Notes under the pieces: model-generated
Databases searched by the model: none
What the model was told of the DNA's origin: nothing
What the model saw: only the letters and a program-made list of their open reading frames with translations
Assembly: GCA_016648135.1 (NCBI GenBank)
Contig: JADDOH010010298.1
Span: 55,288-119,287, forward strand
Direction of reading: 5' to 3'
Source: Agrypnia vestita
Taxonomy: Eukaryota; Arthropoda; Insecta; Trichoptera; Phryganeidae
Length of the DNA: 64,000 nt
Part shown: positions 22,744-33,640 of the stretch, one piece after another
How the letters are laid out: each line of letters begins with the position of its first letter
How positions within the stretch are numbered: position 1 is the stretch's first letter
Translations under genes and position numbers: made by a program

Positions 22744-24599
22744 AATGCATGCTTTAGCAGAGAAATAAAATAATAAAATATAAAAGTAATTTTGCAAACG
22801 TAGTAAAGGTAATATGCATAAAAATAAACATATTTAAAAAAAATTGTATTATAAAAATAAAGTAGGTACCTAATATGAAAAACTTCAATTACATTTTGTG
22901 TTATACTAATTCTTCCAACTCCTGTCTATTTATTTTTGACATTAGGCAGTATGTTATAATTTGTTTAAATTTTACTTTTATCTACTTTATCTTCTAGTAG
23001 TGTATATCCACTTCTATTTTTCAACTGGACACACCCAGCTAAGTGCCCGATACTTACCCACGTAGAATATAGGTATATCCACTTATATCTTTCAACCGGA
23101 ACGCACAGGAACGACGTTCCGGTAGATCCTTTGACACCACCCGGAACACTTATCTTCTCTTTGACAATTTTCTCTGACAAAGTACGTCGAATCTTGGTTA
23201 TTATATGGACGAGATTCTGCTGTTGACACAAAGGCTAAAGAAAGATGCAGGGAAAAAGACTGGTGAAAATATGCTCATGGTGTTTACTACGATTAGCACA
23301 TATTTTTTACAGTCCAATATTTTGCACCCCTCGATTTTTAATTCTTCCAGGTTATTTTTATGACGTTGTCTCAATTAGATATAAAATAGGTTTCTTACCT
23401 TATTTTTATATTTGAAATAACAAAAAATAATATTAAATTAATTTATTTTGAATATATTAATGGATGACAATTCACTTGATTTAAACCACTTTTTGGTAAC
23501 GCCAACCATGGTTTCGGATAAATATTCCGGGCAAACTATAAAATAAAAATATGAGTAATTATTGTACTATTTTGTCAACTTTTTTAATGCGTGCCAGCCG
23601 TATGACTATTTTATGATTATTTTTCCATACACTTTTACAGCTGACACTAATTGTATTATGTTTTAATTTAATTTAACTGCTATAATGATAGAAATAACGT
23701 CTTAACATGTCTCATAGTAACGAGTACTAATACTACTAATAATATTACAAATACAATTAGAAATACGTATATGCATTCCGTCTATTTGTCTCGGGATATT
23801 TAATCTGAGAATATTGGGGGAAATGTCAGAAATACCCATAAGTTTTAACTTTAATGTCGTCATTATCATAGCAATATGAAGAAAAATAAGATAAAACTTG
23901 CTTCATGCACAGACATACATTAGATAAAAATTTGACAGTAAGTAATGTCAATAATTCTTAGTGTATACATATTTACTAACGATAATTGATTAATTGATAT
24001 AATCTGATTAAATCCAATAGCGATTCTAAGCTAATTTCTAGCCATCAGGTACAAATACCCAGATAATACGACTAATTGCTCATCAAAGGGATAAATTATT
24101 GCAGATATATAATATTGAACTGCAATAGAGGAAAGCCCGTCGTGGATTAATTAATTTTTAAATATACACAAAATACCTAGAACATGATATTGATTTAAAT
24201 TGTTATTGAACATATGAAAGTAGGTACGTAATTGCCTGTTATGTTTTACAAGGTGATACAAATAGAGAAATAGTTTTTCATATGCAGTGATGTGATAAAG
24301 TTCCATAGAATTATTTTATTAAAAATCTGTTTATTTCTTATTTATAGTATATTTTACATTATAGAATTATTGAGTGGGTATGCTCTTACAAAACTCCTCT
24401 AAATCCACTATCCACAAGACAAAAAAGTATAATAAAAATTATTAAAAAAACCTAGAGTCTACCCAACAATTTTGCATACTTTTTTTCATACTGTTGAAGC
24501 AATTAAAAAAAACAATCTATAATCCTAATATTAAAAGAACACAAAAAATTAGGCGTACAACATTCTAGAAATACATGATCATTCTTAAATTTTAACATC
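22744..24599. other. No recognised feature
   Basis: AT-rich intergenic DNA, apart from the duplicated phrase near 22.98-23.1 kb noted separately. Confidence 0.4.
22965..23231 (-). other. Unassigned open frame over a local duplication
   Basis: An 88-codon frame overlaps two copies of a phrase (GTATATCCACTTCTATTTTT and GTATATCCACTTATATCTTT, about 70 bases apart). The peptide resembles nothing known to me. More likely a chance frame than a gene. Confidence 0.2.
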
Positions 24600-24760
24600 C
24601 CTAAAAAATAATTCAGAACAAAACTACGAGTCTTTTATAGGAATTAAATATTTCAATCAACCACCGACTGTGTTAAAAAGTTTTGAAAATCCAAAATTGT
24701 TCAAAAGTGAATTAAAAAAATACGTTAAAAGAACATTCATTTTGATTCCATTTTACTTTA
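24600..24760 (+). pseudogene. LINE C-terminal relic
   Basis: The frame reads QNYESFIGIKYFNQPPTV, then FKSELKKYVKRTFI. This fits the end of many non-LTR polymerases (F..G.k.yN.lP......Fk..lk.yl). No other domain is nearby. Confidence 0.45.
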
Positions 24761-24815
24761 ATTCATTGTTTACCTCAATTAATCTACTATAGAACATTCC
24801 ATTATTACTATATAT

Positions 24816-25590
24816 TGTAACGAAATTATTTTGTATTAAAATATCGCACGAAGAATCGCGACAAATTTGAATACTGCACAACACTAGAAGTCTCCCATCC
24901 CTAGTCGTAGGTATTATTTAAACTCGAGCGCGGGAAAGAACGCTCTTTTTCTATGGAGAACGCACGACGATATCTACATACAGGGGTTCAGGTAGGATCG
25001 GACATCTAGCCTACCCGGTAATATACCCTCTGTGCACCTCGACCGTGGAATCAGCGGACCTGCAAGGTATTTTGTCTAATATTGTGGTATATTATTTTTG
25101 CAGAACCCCTGTGCTCCCTATGGAACCTATACCACCTATTCAACCTATTCCACATCTGCAAGCGCTAGGATGCTATTTCCCAAATTAATAATTAATCATA
25201 AGTATAAATACTATTCCATCATGGAATTAAATACAACACTCTTCGATGCAGAGTGCTTATCTTTAATAATCATTCCTAATAATCCGTAGTATTCCATCAC
25301 GGAATATAACCCAACTCCCATAATGCTTAGTGTTAAAGATAATGATTAATCTCAATATTCAATACTTTTATCCTAATGCGGAGAGTCTAAACTATTGTTA
25401 AATCCTAGTTTAATACTATTCCATAGCGGGGCGGTAGCGAAATCCTTTTGGAATTTCATCAATTATTAAATCATCAAAATCTAGAATCACACCGAAATGC
25501 ATCATTATCGAAATCCTCGCTATATTACGATAGTTTTATATAGAATCGCAGCGCTCTAACATTTATAATCCAAATATTACATCTGTGATA
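24816..25590 (+). mobile_element. Possible second LTR, boundaries incomplete
   Basis: It starts TGTAACGAAATTA after ATAT, much like the solo LTR at 9583, and a TATTTAAACTCGAGCGCGG TATA-like region follows. A phrase TACTATTCCATCATGGAAT recurs in altered form three times (25210, 25290, 25420). I could not find a 3' end with a matching duplication, so this is tentative. Confidence 0.3.
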
Positions 25591-25631
25591 AAATGTGAAG
25601 TAAGTTGCAAACACGCTAACCAATGTTCTGT

Positions 25632-25964
25632 TATTTTTCACGGGTTGCAGCTAGTCCCAATTACAATAATTTCGTTTTCTGTCTGTCTGTCGTAACCTCT
25701 TGTAACTTCCTTATTTTCTTCAATAGTTTAAATATAGTTTAAACTATATTTAAACTATATAAATATAATATAATATAATATAAAAATAAAAATAAAGTAA
25801 AAAAAAGAGCAAAAAGCATATATTTTTACGAAAATGTTTTGATTGGTGGAGAACGCAAACATCTATGCTTTTTTCTTAACTCTTACTTCTGATGGCGCAA
25901 CCGGGCCTTATTCTTTAGGAATCGACGTGTTAAATTACCGCCATTTTTGACGGGTTACAGTTAG
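25632..25964 (+). mobile_element. Two joined Helitron ends: a 3' end followed at once by a full 310-bp copy
   Basis: CACGGGTTGCAGCTAG ends at 25654 as a Helitron 3' terminus. The next base begins TCCCAATTACAATAATTTCG, a full 5' terminus; that copy ends GACGGGTTACAGTTAG at 25964. The interior has the self-complementary run TTTAAATATAGTTTAAACTA and an (ATAAT)n tract. Confidence 0.65.
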
Positions 25965-26277
25965 TAAAAAATAAAAACAAATCGCTCTACATCGTGAGAC
26001 CTTTAGCAAAAAAAAAAATTAAAAATTACTTATTGTGACCGACATGAAAACGGCGATACTTTTTTGATGTTGAGAATTGTTTGTTTGGTTAAGTGATACC
26101 TAAATGAAGTGAACCAATGATCAGACGAAGGAAACCGGCGTACTTAGGACACATTCTTCGTTATGAAAAATTTGATTTTTTACAACTCATCATGTGAGAT
26201 ATCACGTCACTTGCGACCGAATCAATTTTATTTCATTTTTGAAAGCAGTGCACTTTACTATAACGGAAATACTTGGA

Positions 26278-26377
26278 GTAAGGGCATATTCTTCAATTAT
26301 GCCCTTACAGTGATACTATGATAAGAAAGTCAGTGATACTATAAAGTTATCCAAAACTTTATAATATCACTGACTTT
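26278..26377. repeat. Two adjacent hairpins
   Basis: GTAAGGGCATA (26278) pairs with TATGCCCTTAC (to 26308). A 23-base arm AAAGTCAGTGATACTATAAA... (26326) pairs with 26355-26377 with a single G-T type mismatch and a 6-base loop. Confidence 0.85.
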
Positions 26378-26382
26378 TCAAG

Positions 26383-26760
26383 ATGCACAAACTTGAGTCC
26401 CAACGAAAAATATCCGATCTCGTTGTGCTACACAAGATTCTCAGCGGAGCAATTAATTTTCTTTCTCTATCTGACATAAATTTGCATGTTAAACCCCGTA
26501 TAAGAAACCCGGAGTTCTTTAGAATAAGCCAGCACACTAATAATGGTTACTTTTCTCCCATCACAAGATTGTGTCGCACATATAATATGTATTGTGCTGA
26601 CCCTAACATTGATGCTGATATTCTTGCAGATACCTTATCATCGTTCAGAAACTCACTCATACACAACATCTATTTTCTAAACGATGACCTGAACCTATAG
26701 ATCCATTTAATCAATTATTTATTAAATACTAATCGCATTACATTCAAACGCTAAATAAAT
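26383..26760 (+). pseudogene. Jockey/CR1-like LINE C-terminal fragment
   Basis: A frame to 26700 reads LESQRKISDLVVLHKILSG, then HTNNGYFSPITRLCRTYN, the RkisDl..lyKil.G and nsPi.Rl...yN blocks of the C-terminal tail of Jockey/CR1 elements. The 3' part ends in AAATAAATAATA. Two hairpins lie immediately upstream (26278-26377). Confidence 0.7.
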
Positions 26761-27813
26761 AATACCTACATGTAAATATACATGTAAAATATACTTAAAT
26801 GCAAAAATACATGTTACTAGAGCGTGCCGAAGACATAATGGGCATAGTCTTCATTTATAATGTTTTATTATTAGAGTATCATGTACCTATTATCCTGTTA
26901 GTGTATCTAATAAATATAAAAATATATTTTTTTAAAAAAAAGGTAAATGTTCATCAAACGTTCTTTCTTAAACTTTCTTCCGCGCCAGCTTCCAGCCTTT
27001 TTCAATATTTTACTGCAATACAATATTTACGAAAGTTGAATCACCACTAGCTTACGTAAACCATGTATGGAGGTCATTGCGCAGCCTCATTGCCGAAATC
27101 CATTTCTAAAATGGGCCCAAAGTCAATGAAACACAATGTCTTTTATCTATTAATGTTAAATGTTCATAAATTCTTATCGCAAAACCTTTTTATGTGAAGT
27201 TTGTAACGACCATTGAGACATTTTCAGAACTATATCCGAACATGCAAGGAAACTTCGCAGCGAGATGAATTGTTAAAACCCCTTTGGCCGCGAACCAAAT
27301 TAGTTCTTAAGAACTTTTGGCTGCCTTACAGTGTACCATGTATATTAAATTACCACACAATGTTCCAATTTTCTTTGAATATCGCGAAAGACGTAAAAAT
27401 ATTCAAATCGCTTTTTAATTTTTTCCAGGCATAAAACTAAATGCGATTATCTTAAACGTGACTGTACCATATAACGTGAGATACCTATGAACCGTTTTTA
27501 TATTACTTATTACATATAAATGTATATTATATTTTACTTAATTCTTAATCAATATTCATACAATAATTAATTAATTAGCACATAATTGATTATTCATCAC
27601 CCATTGCCTGCTGCTTTTCATACGATTTGGTTAATTTTTGAAACTGATAATGCCAAAACCACGCACTGCATATTTTGTTATTGAAGCAATCATATTATTA
27701 TGGATGATACGACGCCACGTATGCTTTCGAGTTGGACACATTTCCAATCAAACGTATATTCTAATCTTTAATAATTTAGTATAATTTTGTTAAGGTTAAG
27801 TTTAATAATACAG
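26761..27813. other. No recognised feature
   Basis: AT-rich DNA with short frames (26799-27050, 27213-27434) lacking known motifs. Confidence 0.4.
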
Positions 27814-27879
27814 CGCCTAGAAGCGCCGCCGTCCCATTATTGTCCCATCCGCAAGTTTGATCGTCTATAACTTTTTTGT

Positions 27880-28107
27880 TTTTTTATTGAGGTCGGTGAA
27901 AATCATATGTCTAGTAGAAAAACAACCATTCCGTGAGATTCCATACCAGAGAGAAAAGACAAACGAACAAGGTGTCAGCTCAAGTCAAAATGTTCAAATA
28001 ATAAGTCCTATGAGAAATGCCACCTGAGAAAAAAAACTGTCTGCAATAAATGCACAGATAAACAATATTATTTATGCGTTAATTGCTCTACACATTATGA
28101 TAACTAG
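27880..28107 (+). pseudogene. piggyBac transposase cysteine-rich C-terminal domain, relic
   Basis: The frame ends DKRTRCQLKSKCSNNKSYEK, then VCNKCTDKQYYLCVNCSTHY and a stop at 28107. The spaced cysteines and final His-Tyr match the C-terminal zinc-binding domain of piggyBac transposases (R.RC......KsY.KC..C....C...C...yH). An upstream in-frame stop sits before DSIPERK. The catalytic DDD core is absent. Confidence 0.6.
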
Positions 28108-28449
28108 TTTATAAATATTTGATAATTTATTATGGTTACAATTACTATGCGAGTAGCGATAATTTTGATACTAAACCAAAAAATATTAATGTATTAAAAA
28201 TAATAATAAGTTTTTTATTCATTTTTTTGGTCTTGTGTTACACCTCGACTGCCTAGCTAGTAAAGTATAACATTAGAATTTTAATTCATTATTTGTTACG
28301 TATTTGTTTTTCAGACAATAAGGATTTTATTTAAGTTAATTAATAAACATGTTTTAAAAACATTTTTAATTTTTTTTATTTATATTTATGTTATCACAAA
28401 TTTATCTAACACATATTTTAATAAGCTTATAACGCCCCACTTGGTGAAA

Positions 28450-29320
28450 CCTGTTCTGGTTCAGTTATAATTTTAAACTCGCGCTTTCTGTTATTTGCGG
28501 ATGACTTAAAGCTTTTCTTAAGGATGTCAACTTTGGTCGATTTTCGTCTTCTCCAAGCAGATATATCAAATATATGTGAATGGGGAAGACGAAATAAACT
28601 TTTGTTTAATGTTTCCAAGTGTTCGGTTACATCTTCACTAGGGCCCAAAAACTCTATTTTATCGCTACAAAATGAACGACCAAAATCTGACAAGAACATC
28701 AAATGTTAAAGATCTAGGTGTTAGATTTGTAAGCAACCTAACATTTCACGATCACATAGAGACGATCAGTGGTAATGCTTTGAGAATGTTAGGATTTGTT
28801 CTGCGTACTGCCAGGGTTTTCGAGAATACCCGCGTACTGAGAACTCTACAACTTCTTGGTGCGGAGTAGACTCGAGAGTGGCTCGATGATCTGGGGGCCA
28901 CATTCCACATAGTCTAGAGACTAGAAGGAATGTGTATTTGATTACACATTTTTATCGATTATTGCGCGGTATGATCGATAATCCTGAAATTATGCAGAGC
29001 ATTGGTTTGTATGTTCCTGATAATTACATAAGACATCGTCAGCATAGATTGTTTCACATTCCAATATACAGGATCAACCGGCCGATGGTTATGCCTGTTG
29101 GAAGAGCCACAGCTATGCTGAACAAAATCGCTTTGGGTATTGATATATTCCATGTGTCTGAGGGGGTTTTCCGAAGCGGGATTCTCCTACACCTTTGACC
29201 AGATTTTATGTTATTTTTAATTTGTTATTTTATTTTGATATATACTTCCTAATATGTATGCCTTAAACATTTTGTTTGTAATATACATATTATCAATAAA
29301 TAAATTGAATTGAATTGAAT
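28450..29320 (+). pseudogene. Jockey-like LINE remnant with an FADD box
   Basis: The sequence reads LFADDLKLFLRMSTL (catalytic FADD block, near 28490), ICEWGRRNKLLFNVSKC (the WC..N.L.lN..Kc thumb motif), then in another frame VKDLGVRFVSNLTFHDHIE, and in a third VYLITHFYRLLRGMIDNP. It ends at (GAATT)n after ATCAATAAATAAATT. At least two frameshifts break it. It lies between the two ends of the piggyBac relic, so it probably inserted into that element. Confidence 0.75.
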
Positions 29321-29616
29321 AATTAACAAATCGCTGTTATAACAATATTATTGAAGAACAATATAAAAGAAAAATCTATACATATATAATAATTATATAT
29401 AATATAAAATATTTATATAAAATAAAAGTAATTTTAATCATTAATTTCATGCCTTATAGCAATATCATTATTATAAATAGAATGGGACAAATATGTCCCC
29501 GACGGCGGTTCTAGGGGGGTCTTAATTTTCGGCGCTTCCGGTGTTAAAACTGACCGAAGAAAGTAAAAATTTCTATAATGTCTTGCCTTTAAGTGACTCA
29601 AATATTAAATAATGTA

Positions 29617-29870
29617 TTAGGTCCTTACGTATTATATTTCCGTTTACTAATACTGGCTAGTTTGAAGTTCGGTATCTTGCATTCGACTTGGAATTCCAAA
29701 TTCAAATGAAGGTTATATTAAAGCGATGACATTCCGTTTTTTTAAATTAGTTATTCATTTGTTTTTGCGTCGTTTGTTTTTTCCTTAATATCGCTGTGTC
29801 TGCGACCACGAAAAAAATGAAAATTAACTTTTCCTTATATGAGTTTGATGTCTCATGGAGACGAAACTGT
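29617..29870 (+). mobile_element. Ancient relic of a related mariner (5' end only)
   Basis: The run TTAGGTCCTTACGTATTATA, a diverged GGAATTCCAAATTCAAATG and ATTCATTTGTTTTTGCGTCG occur in the same order as in the 5' ends of the mariners at 49006 and 62770. A short frame beginning MKIN...YEFD follows where the transposase starts. No 3' end is found, and a foldback-family sequence follows at about 29846. It is clearly older than the two other copies. Confidence 0.6.
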
Positions 29871-30195
29871 TTTTTTCTTTTTTTTATGTGGAGAAATTAG
29901 TATGGAAGCCTTTTTGGGAGTTCAAAGGGCCTACGACTTATCATACGGCTGGCTTAAGTGATCACTTAACACAGTGTAATGTTCACCAATTCTACCCGTG
30001 ATAAACTATCACATCTATCGAGTTTTTGGTTGTATACATGTTTAATTCGCGTACCTTGTTTCATATGTGGACTGTATTTTACTACCGACACCAGTGGTTG
30101 AAAGTTGTCATTCTCATAAACTAGTACAGATGTCGCCGTTGGTAATGAGATATATACATTTTGATTGGAGTTTCAAGTCGGGTGCCATATAACGT
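29846..30195 (+). mobile_element. Foldback family 1 single arm
   Basis: GATGTCTCATGGAGACGAAA, AAAGGGCCTACGACTTATCA, TTAAGTGATCACTTAACACA, ACTAGTACAGATGTCGCCG and GGTGCCATATAACG follow the order of the left arm at 10594. No inverted partner was found nearby. Confidence 0.6.
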
Positions 30196-30755
30196 CATCC
30201 ACGGCAGAATAACCCAGCAGTAATGTTATTTTAGAGGCAATTTGATTATGATGTATTAACGTGGCACACAAACATTTTACGCTCGAATTTTTATATATTA
30301 TAATATAATCTCTTTTATACAATATCCAAAGTTGTATTATCGCCTTCATGTAGGTAGGTATTGTATATTAATTAAAACTCTTCGGTCATATTGTAATGGA
30401 CATTTTTAAGGCTTTTGGAGCCAAAAAGTAAAAGATTTGCCTGAGAAAAGTTTTCTTTTACAGGCGTATGCCAGGGGCGTTCTGTGAGAATATTAAAACA
30501 TGACATTTACGTAAACATATGTTTTGAAAAAAAATCGAGTTAAATTATATATTTCTTAGTTATTGGCATACTAACTATAACGTATTTTTATTGTATCAAT
30601 AAATTTCGGCCGCCAGTTAAGGCTGTGAGAAGAGTGTTATCTAGAGTATCGAAGCGTCTTGAAAATGGTAGTGATTGACATTATTTAATAGAGAATTATG
30701 TTTTTTGGGGTTATATACCTCATTATTGTATTAAACTTCCTTATTATGATATATA

Positions 30756-31267
30756 CAGGGTTATTTGGAAAACATTAATAACCTCGCAGGACTATATCCC
30801 TGCTTGATTATGAGTCGAAAATTTTGAAGCAACCATGACCTTATATCAATAGTTATGGAGTTATGCAATATCAACATTTTCATTTTTTTTTAAATATTTC
30901 TGACTTATTTTTTACAAAACGTTGAACTATCATCACAATAACTCATATCGATTACGAAAAATTTATTCGTTTCAATACAAGTTAAATAAAATGATAAAAT
31001 CCCTAGATAAATTCCATTTCGAATGTTTTCCAATTGGAATTGGAAGGTTTTTATTATTTTATTTAACTTGTATTAAAGGAAATGAATTTCATATTCAATA
31101 CAAGTTACTATAAAGATAGAAAGTTTTACAAAAAATAAATCAGAAATATTGAAAAAAAATGCAAACTTCAATGTCGCATATCTCCATAATTGCTTGAACA
31201 TTTTCGATTCATTATTTAAGCAGAAATATAGTCCTGCGAAGTTATTAATATTTTCCAAACAACCCTG
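30756..31267. mobile_element. Foldback element, family 2 (512 bp, nearly symmetrical)
   Basis: CAGGGTTATTTGGAAAACAT at 30756 pairs with the complement ending AAACAACCCTG at 31267. Inverted similarity continues across most of the element, up to the central CCAATTGGAATTGG near 31030. TCGCAGGACTATATCCCTGC and its partner, and TTTCAATACAAGTTAAATAA and its partner, are clear landmarks. No target duplication was recognised. The small frames inside are not genes. Confidence 0.75.
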
Positions 31268-32211
31268 AATGATGTTTCTACACATTAAATAACATCTAAA
31301 TGTATTTTAAAATTATGTGTAGGTACACCTCGTTTATTAAAAAAAAAATAAACGGTTTAACTCATTTTTGAATCTGACAATGGAAAAAACACATTAGTCG
31401 ATGCGTATTTAGCGCAGTCATAATATAGATAAGAGTGATTTCATTAAAAAAAAAATTTATGGATCTTACATCGCATGAGACCATTAAATTTTTGGTGAAA
31501 CTATTACTATAGAAATTTTCTAAATAAAGTCTAGGCAGCAGAATTCCGGACGCAGTAATAATTAATAGATGGGTATTGTAAATACAAATACTAGGGAATA
31601 AGTACATTTAAAAAAAGGGCATAACATCAAACATATACACATGCATTAACTAACTAACTTAACACCACGCCCTTTTCCGCGGGGGTAGGCAGAGAGGATG
31701 TAGAGTAGGTAGAGAAAATGCAGCCATCCCTCCTCTGCCACGTACCTACAGAAGATTTTAAATAAATAATAAGTTGGTTCATACATACCTACTAATATCT
31801 ATGTACATAGATAATTAAATATGATCATCTGGCGAAAACTGGCAATTTCGTAATTGATAACGATTTTGAAAACATATTTGTGTGTTTAAAATAATTAATC
31901 GAATTTATCTAAATTTTGTCTACTGGATAATGGCGTTTTTGCTTCTAATGCTCATATATTGACAAAAATAAATTTAAAACAAATTAGATCATCTTTCGAT
32001 TATATAAAAGTCGGCAAAATAAAAATAATCAGAAACCTGTCCATAAAGACGAAAAATTGAGTATTTTTTAAAACCTTATTTATTATTATTTAAATATTTT
32101 ATTAACTGACTGTAAAATTTATCAATAATAATTATTGTACTCATCAGGAATATATTTCTTTGTGAGTTTTTAGAGCAATTGTTGGTCAAGAAGCCTAAAG
32201 GTAATTATAAT
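31268..32211. other. No recognised feature
   Basis: AT-rich intergenic DNA; no convincing frame or repeat end. Confidence 0.4.
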
Positions 32212-32505
32212 AAATTAGATATCTTTTAGTTTATGGTCTATAGGTTAAAGAGCTTGTGTCAATTGATTGTTATAAGGGTGTAGGTGCAAATTATTTTTCA
32301 AAATTTTGTGTAGAGATGGCTGAGACAGGCTCAGTTCCTGTGAACGGTGACTGATGAAGGTACCAGGCATTTCAGTAACGCTCTCGTGCACAGCAGCGAT
32401 ATTTCCCAATAAACGAGATGAAGGTTTCTTTCGCCACTGACTCAGAATCTTCAAATACCGCCAACAAGTGCTAAATTGTGCTTGCTGCAAGCACATGATT
32501 ATGAC
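32212..32505 (-). pseudogene. Tc1/mariner-superfamily transposase relic (helix-turn-helix part)
   Basis: The - strand reads NIAAVHESVTEMPGTFISHR, SQELSLSQPSLHKILKNN and LHLHPYNNQLTQAL, a stop, then PIDHKLK. This matches the DNA-binding region of an insect transposase type with NIAAV.ESV...P..S...RSQ.LgiS..slrriL..dL.lhpYk.QLtQeL.p.Dh. The catalytic part is gone. Confidence 0.7.
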
Positions 32506-33173
32506 TCGAAATGTTATGTTTCTAACGCCGTAATTGAACGTTGAACATTTAGATACAATTGCTTCTCTTTTATCCGGAATCGCATATATGCAATAAAATA
32601 TTTGACTTTATTTTTAATATTCCGAAATTCTTTTTAATGTGTAAAAATATAATTTTTAATTAAATAAATTGTAAAACAAATGATAAGTAAACTAAATAAT
32701 ATTACATTATCAAAATGTAAAACTCATGAAATTACGCGTAGTACCCTGAATTGCGAAATCATGAACATCGCGATTTACGAAATTTCGGGAATCCCTGTCA
32801 AAAGGGTATTTATTTTGACACAAGCCGGAGAATGCGCCGCGAGTCTTAAGTGTTATTGTATTATAAATATAATATAACCGGGATTAACTTTGGTACGATT
32901 ATCATCTCTCTTCTTCTTTAATATGATTAAATGAGTGGGAATTATATGTTTTCGCATGAGTCGTACAAAACCTCTCTGCGGTTGACCTCTACGCATCTAA
33001 ATAGGGTATTTTGGACTTTTGTAATTATCAATTCATGATTGTCCAACGTGTTAGAGAAATGTTAAAAAAATATTTGATGTCGCTCATCTCCTAACTGTTG
33101 ACATTTCAATACAAGTGAAAACAATATTTTTAATTCAAAATTGAGTGAAGAAGATTCCCCAGAAGTTACCATC

Positions 33174-33223
33174 ATACATGTATCCATATACCTACATATG
33201 TGTAGGTATATGGATACATGTAT
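33174..33223. repeat. 50-bp perfect palindrome
   Basis: Two 23-base arms are exact complements around a 4-base TATG centre (arm core TGTATCCATATACCTACA). It could form a cruciform or hairpin. Confidence 0.95.
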
Positions 33224-33508
33224 ATGGACAAGTGCAAGTTAAGAAACTTCCTTCCTTCCTTCGTCACCCCATTTATCCTAATCGCGTCGAGGACATATGG
33301 CTTGGACAGTACCTACCTATATTTCCACTTCTCGCTGTCCTGCGCTGTGTCGTTACATGGAGCCACTAGTAGTTCAATCTTTCTTCGCAAGTCTCCGCAA
33401 ACAAATAAAAAATTAAAAACTTGTGTACCGAGTTCAGTGTTATAAGGGTGGAAGAAATGGAACGTAGAATAAAAGAGAATAAGCAAAATTTTTTTTATTT
33501 AAAAAAAA

Positions 33509-33640
33509 AATAGTGATGCGAACACGTCGCATCAATATTCTTACGTGCTATGAAAGTAGGATTAACTTTCTGGTGTCCTGGAATCGGGCTCGACCACCAG
33601 ATAACTACGCTAGCATCATGACTACCAATATAATGATTAA
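33509..33640 (-). mobile_element. tRNA-derived SINE, degraded
   Basis: The complement keeps GTAAGAATATTGATGCGACG, CATAGCACGTAAGAATATTG with part of the body deleted, and GGTCGAGCCCGATTCCAGG (degenerate box B). Confidence 0.6.

Larger units (their letters stand above)
27814..29531 (+). mobile_element. piggyBac-type element reduced to ends and a C-terminal piece
   Basis: CCTAGAAGCGCCGCCGTCCC at 27816 and the complement of CCTAGAACCGCCGTCGGGGA near 29490-29527 are inverted ends. The right end continues GGGGGGTCTTAA, that is CCC plus TTAA on the other strand, as in piggyBac; the TTAA is not clear on the left. Between them lie a transposase C-terminus (27880-28107) and a LINE fragment (28450-29320). 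Confidence 0.6.

Noticed and set aside
24816..25590. Definite full LTR
   Set aside because: The 5' end fits, but no 3' CA with a matching flanking duplication was found, so it is only listed as tentative.
30756..31267. hAT transposon (CAGGG ends)
   Set aside because: No 8-bp target duplication is present and there is no transposase; kept as an unclassified foldback element.
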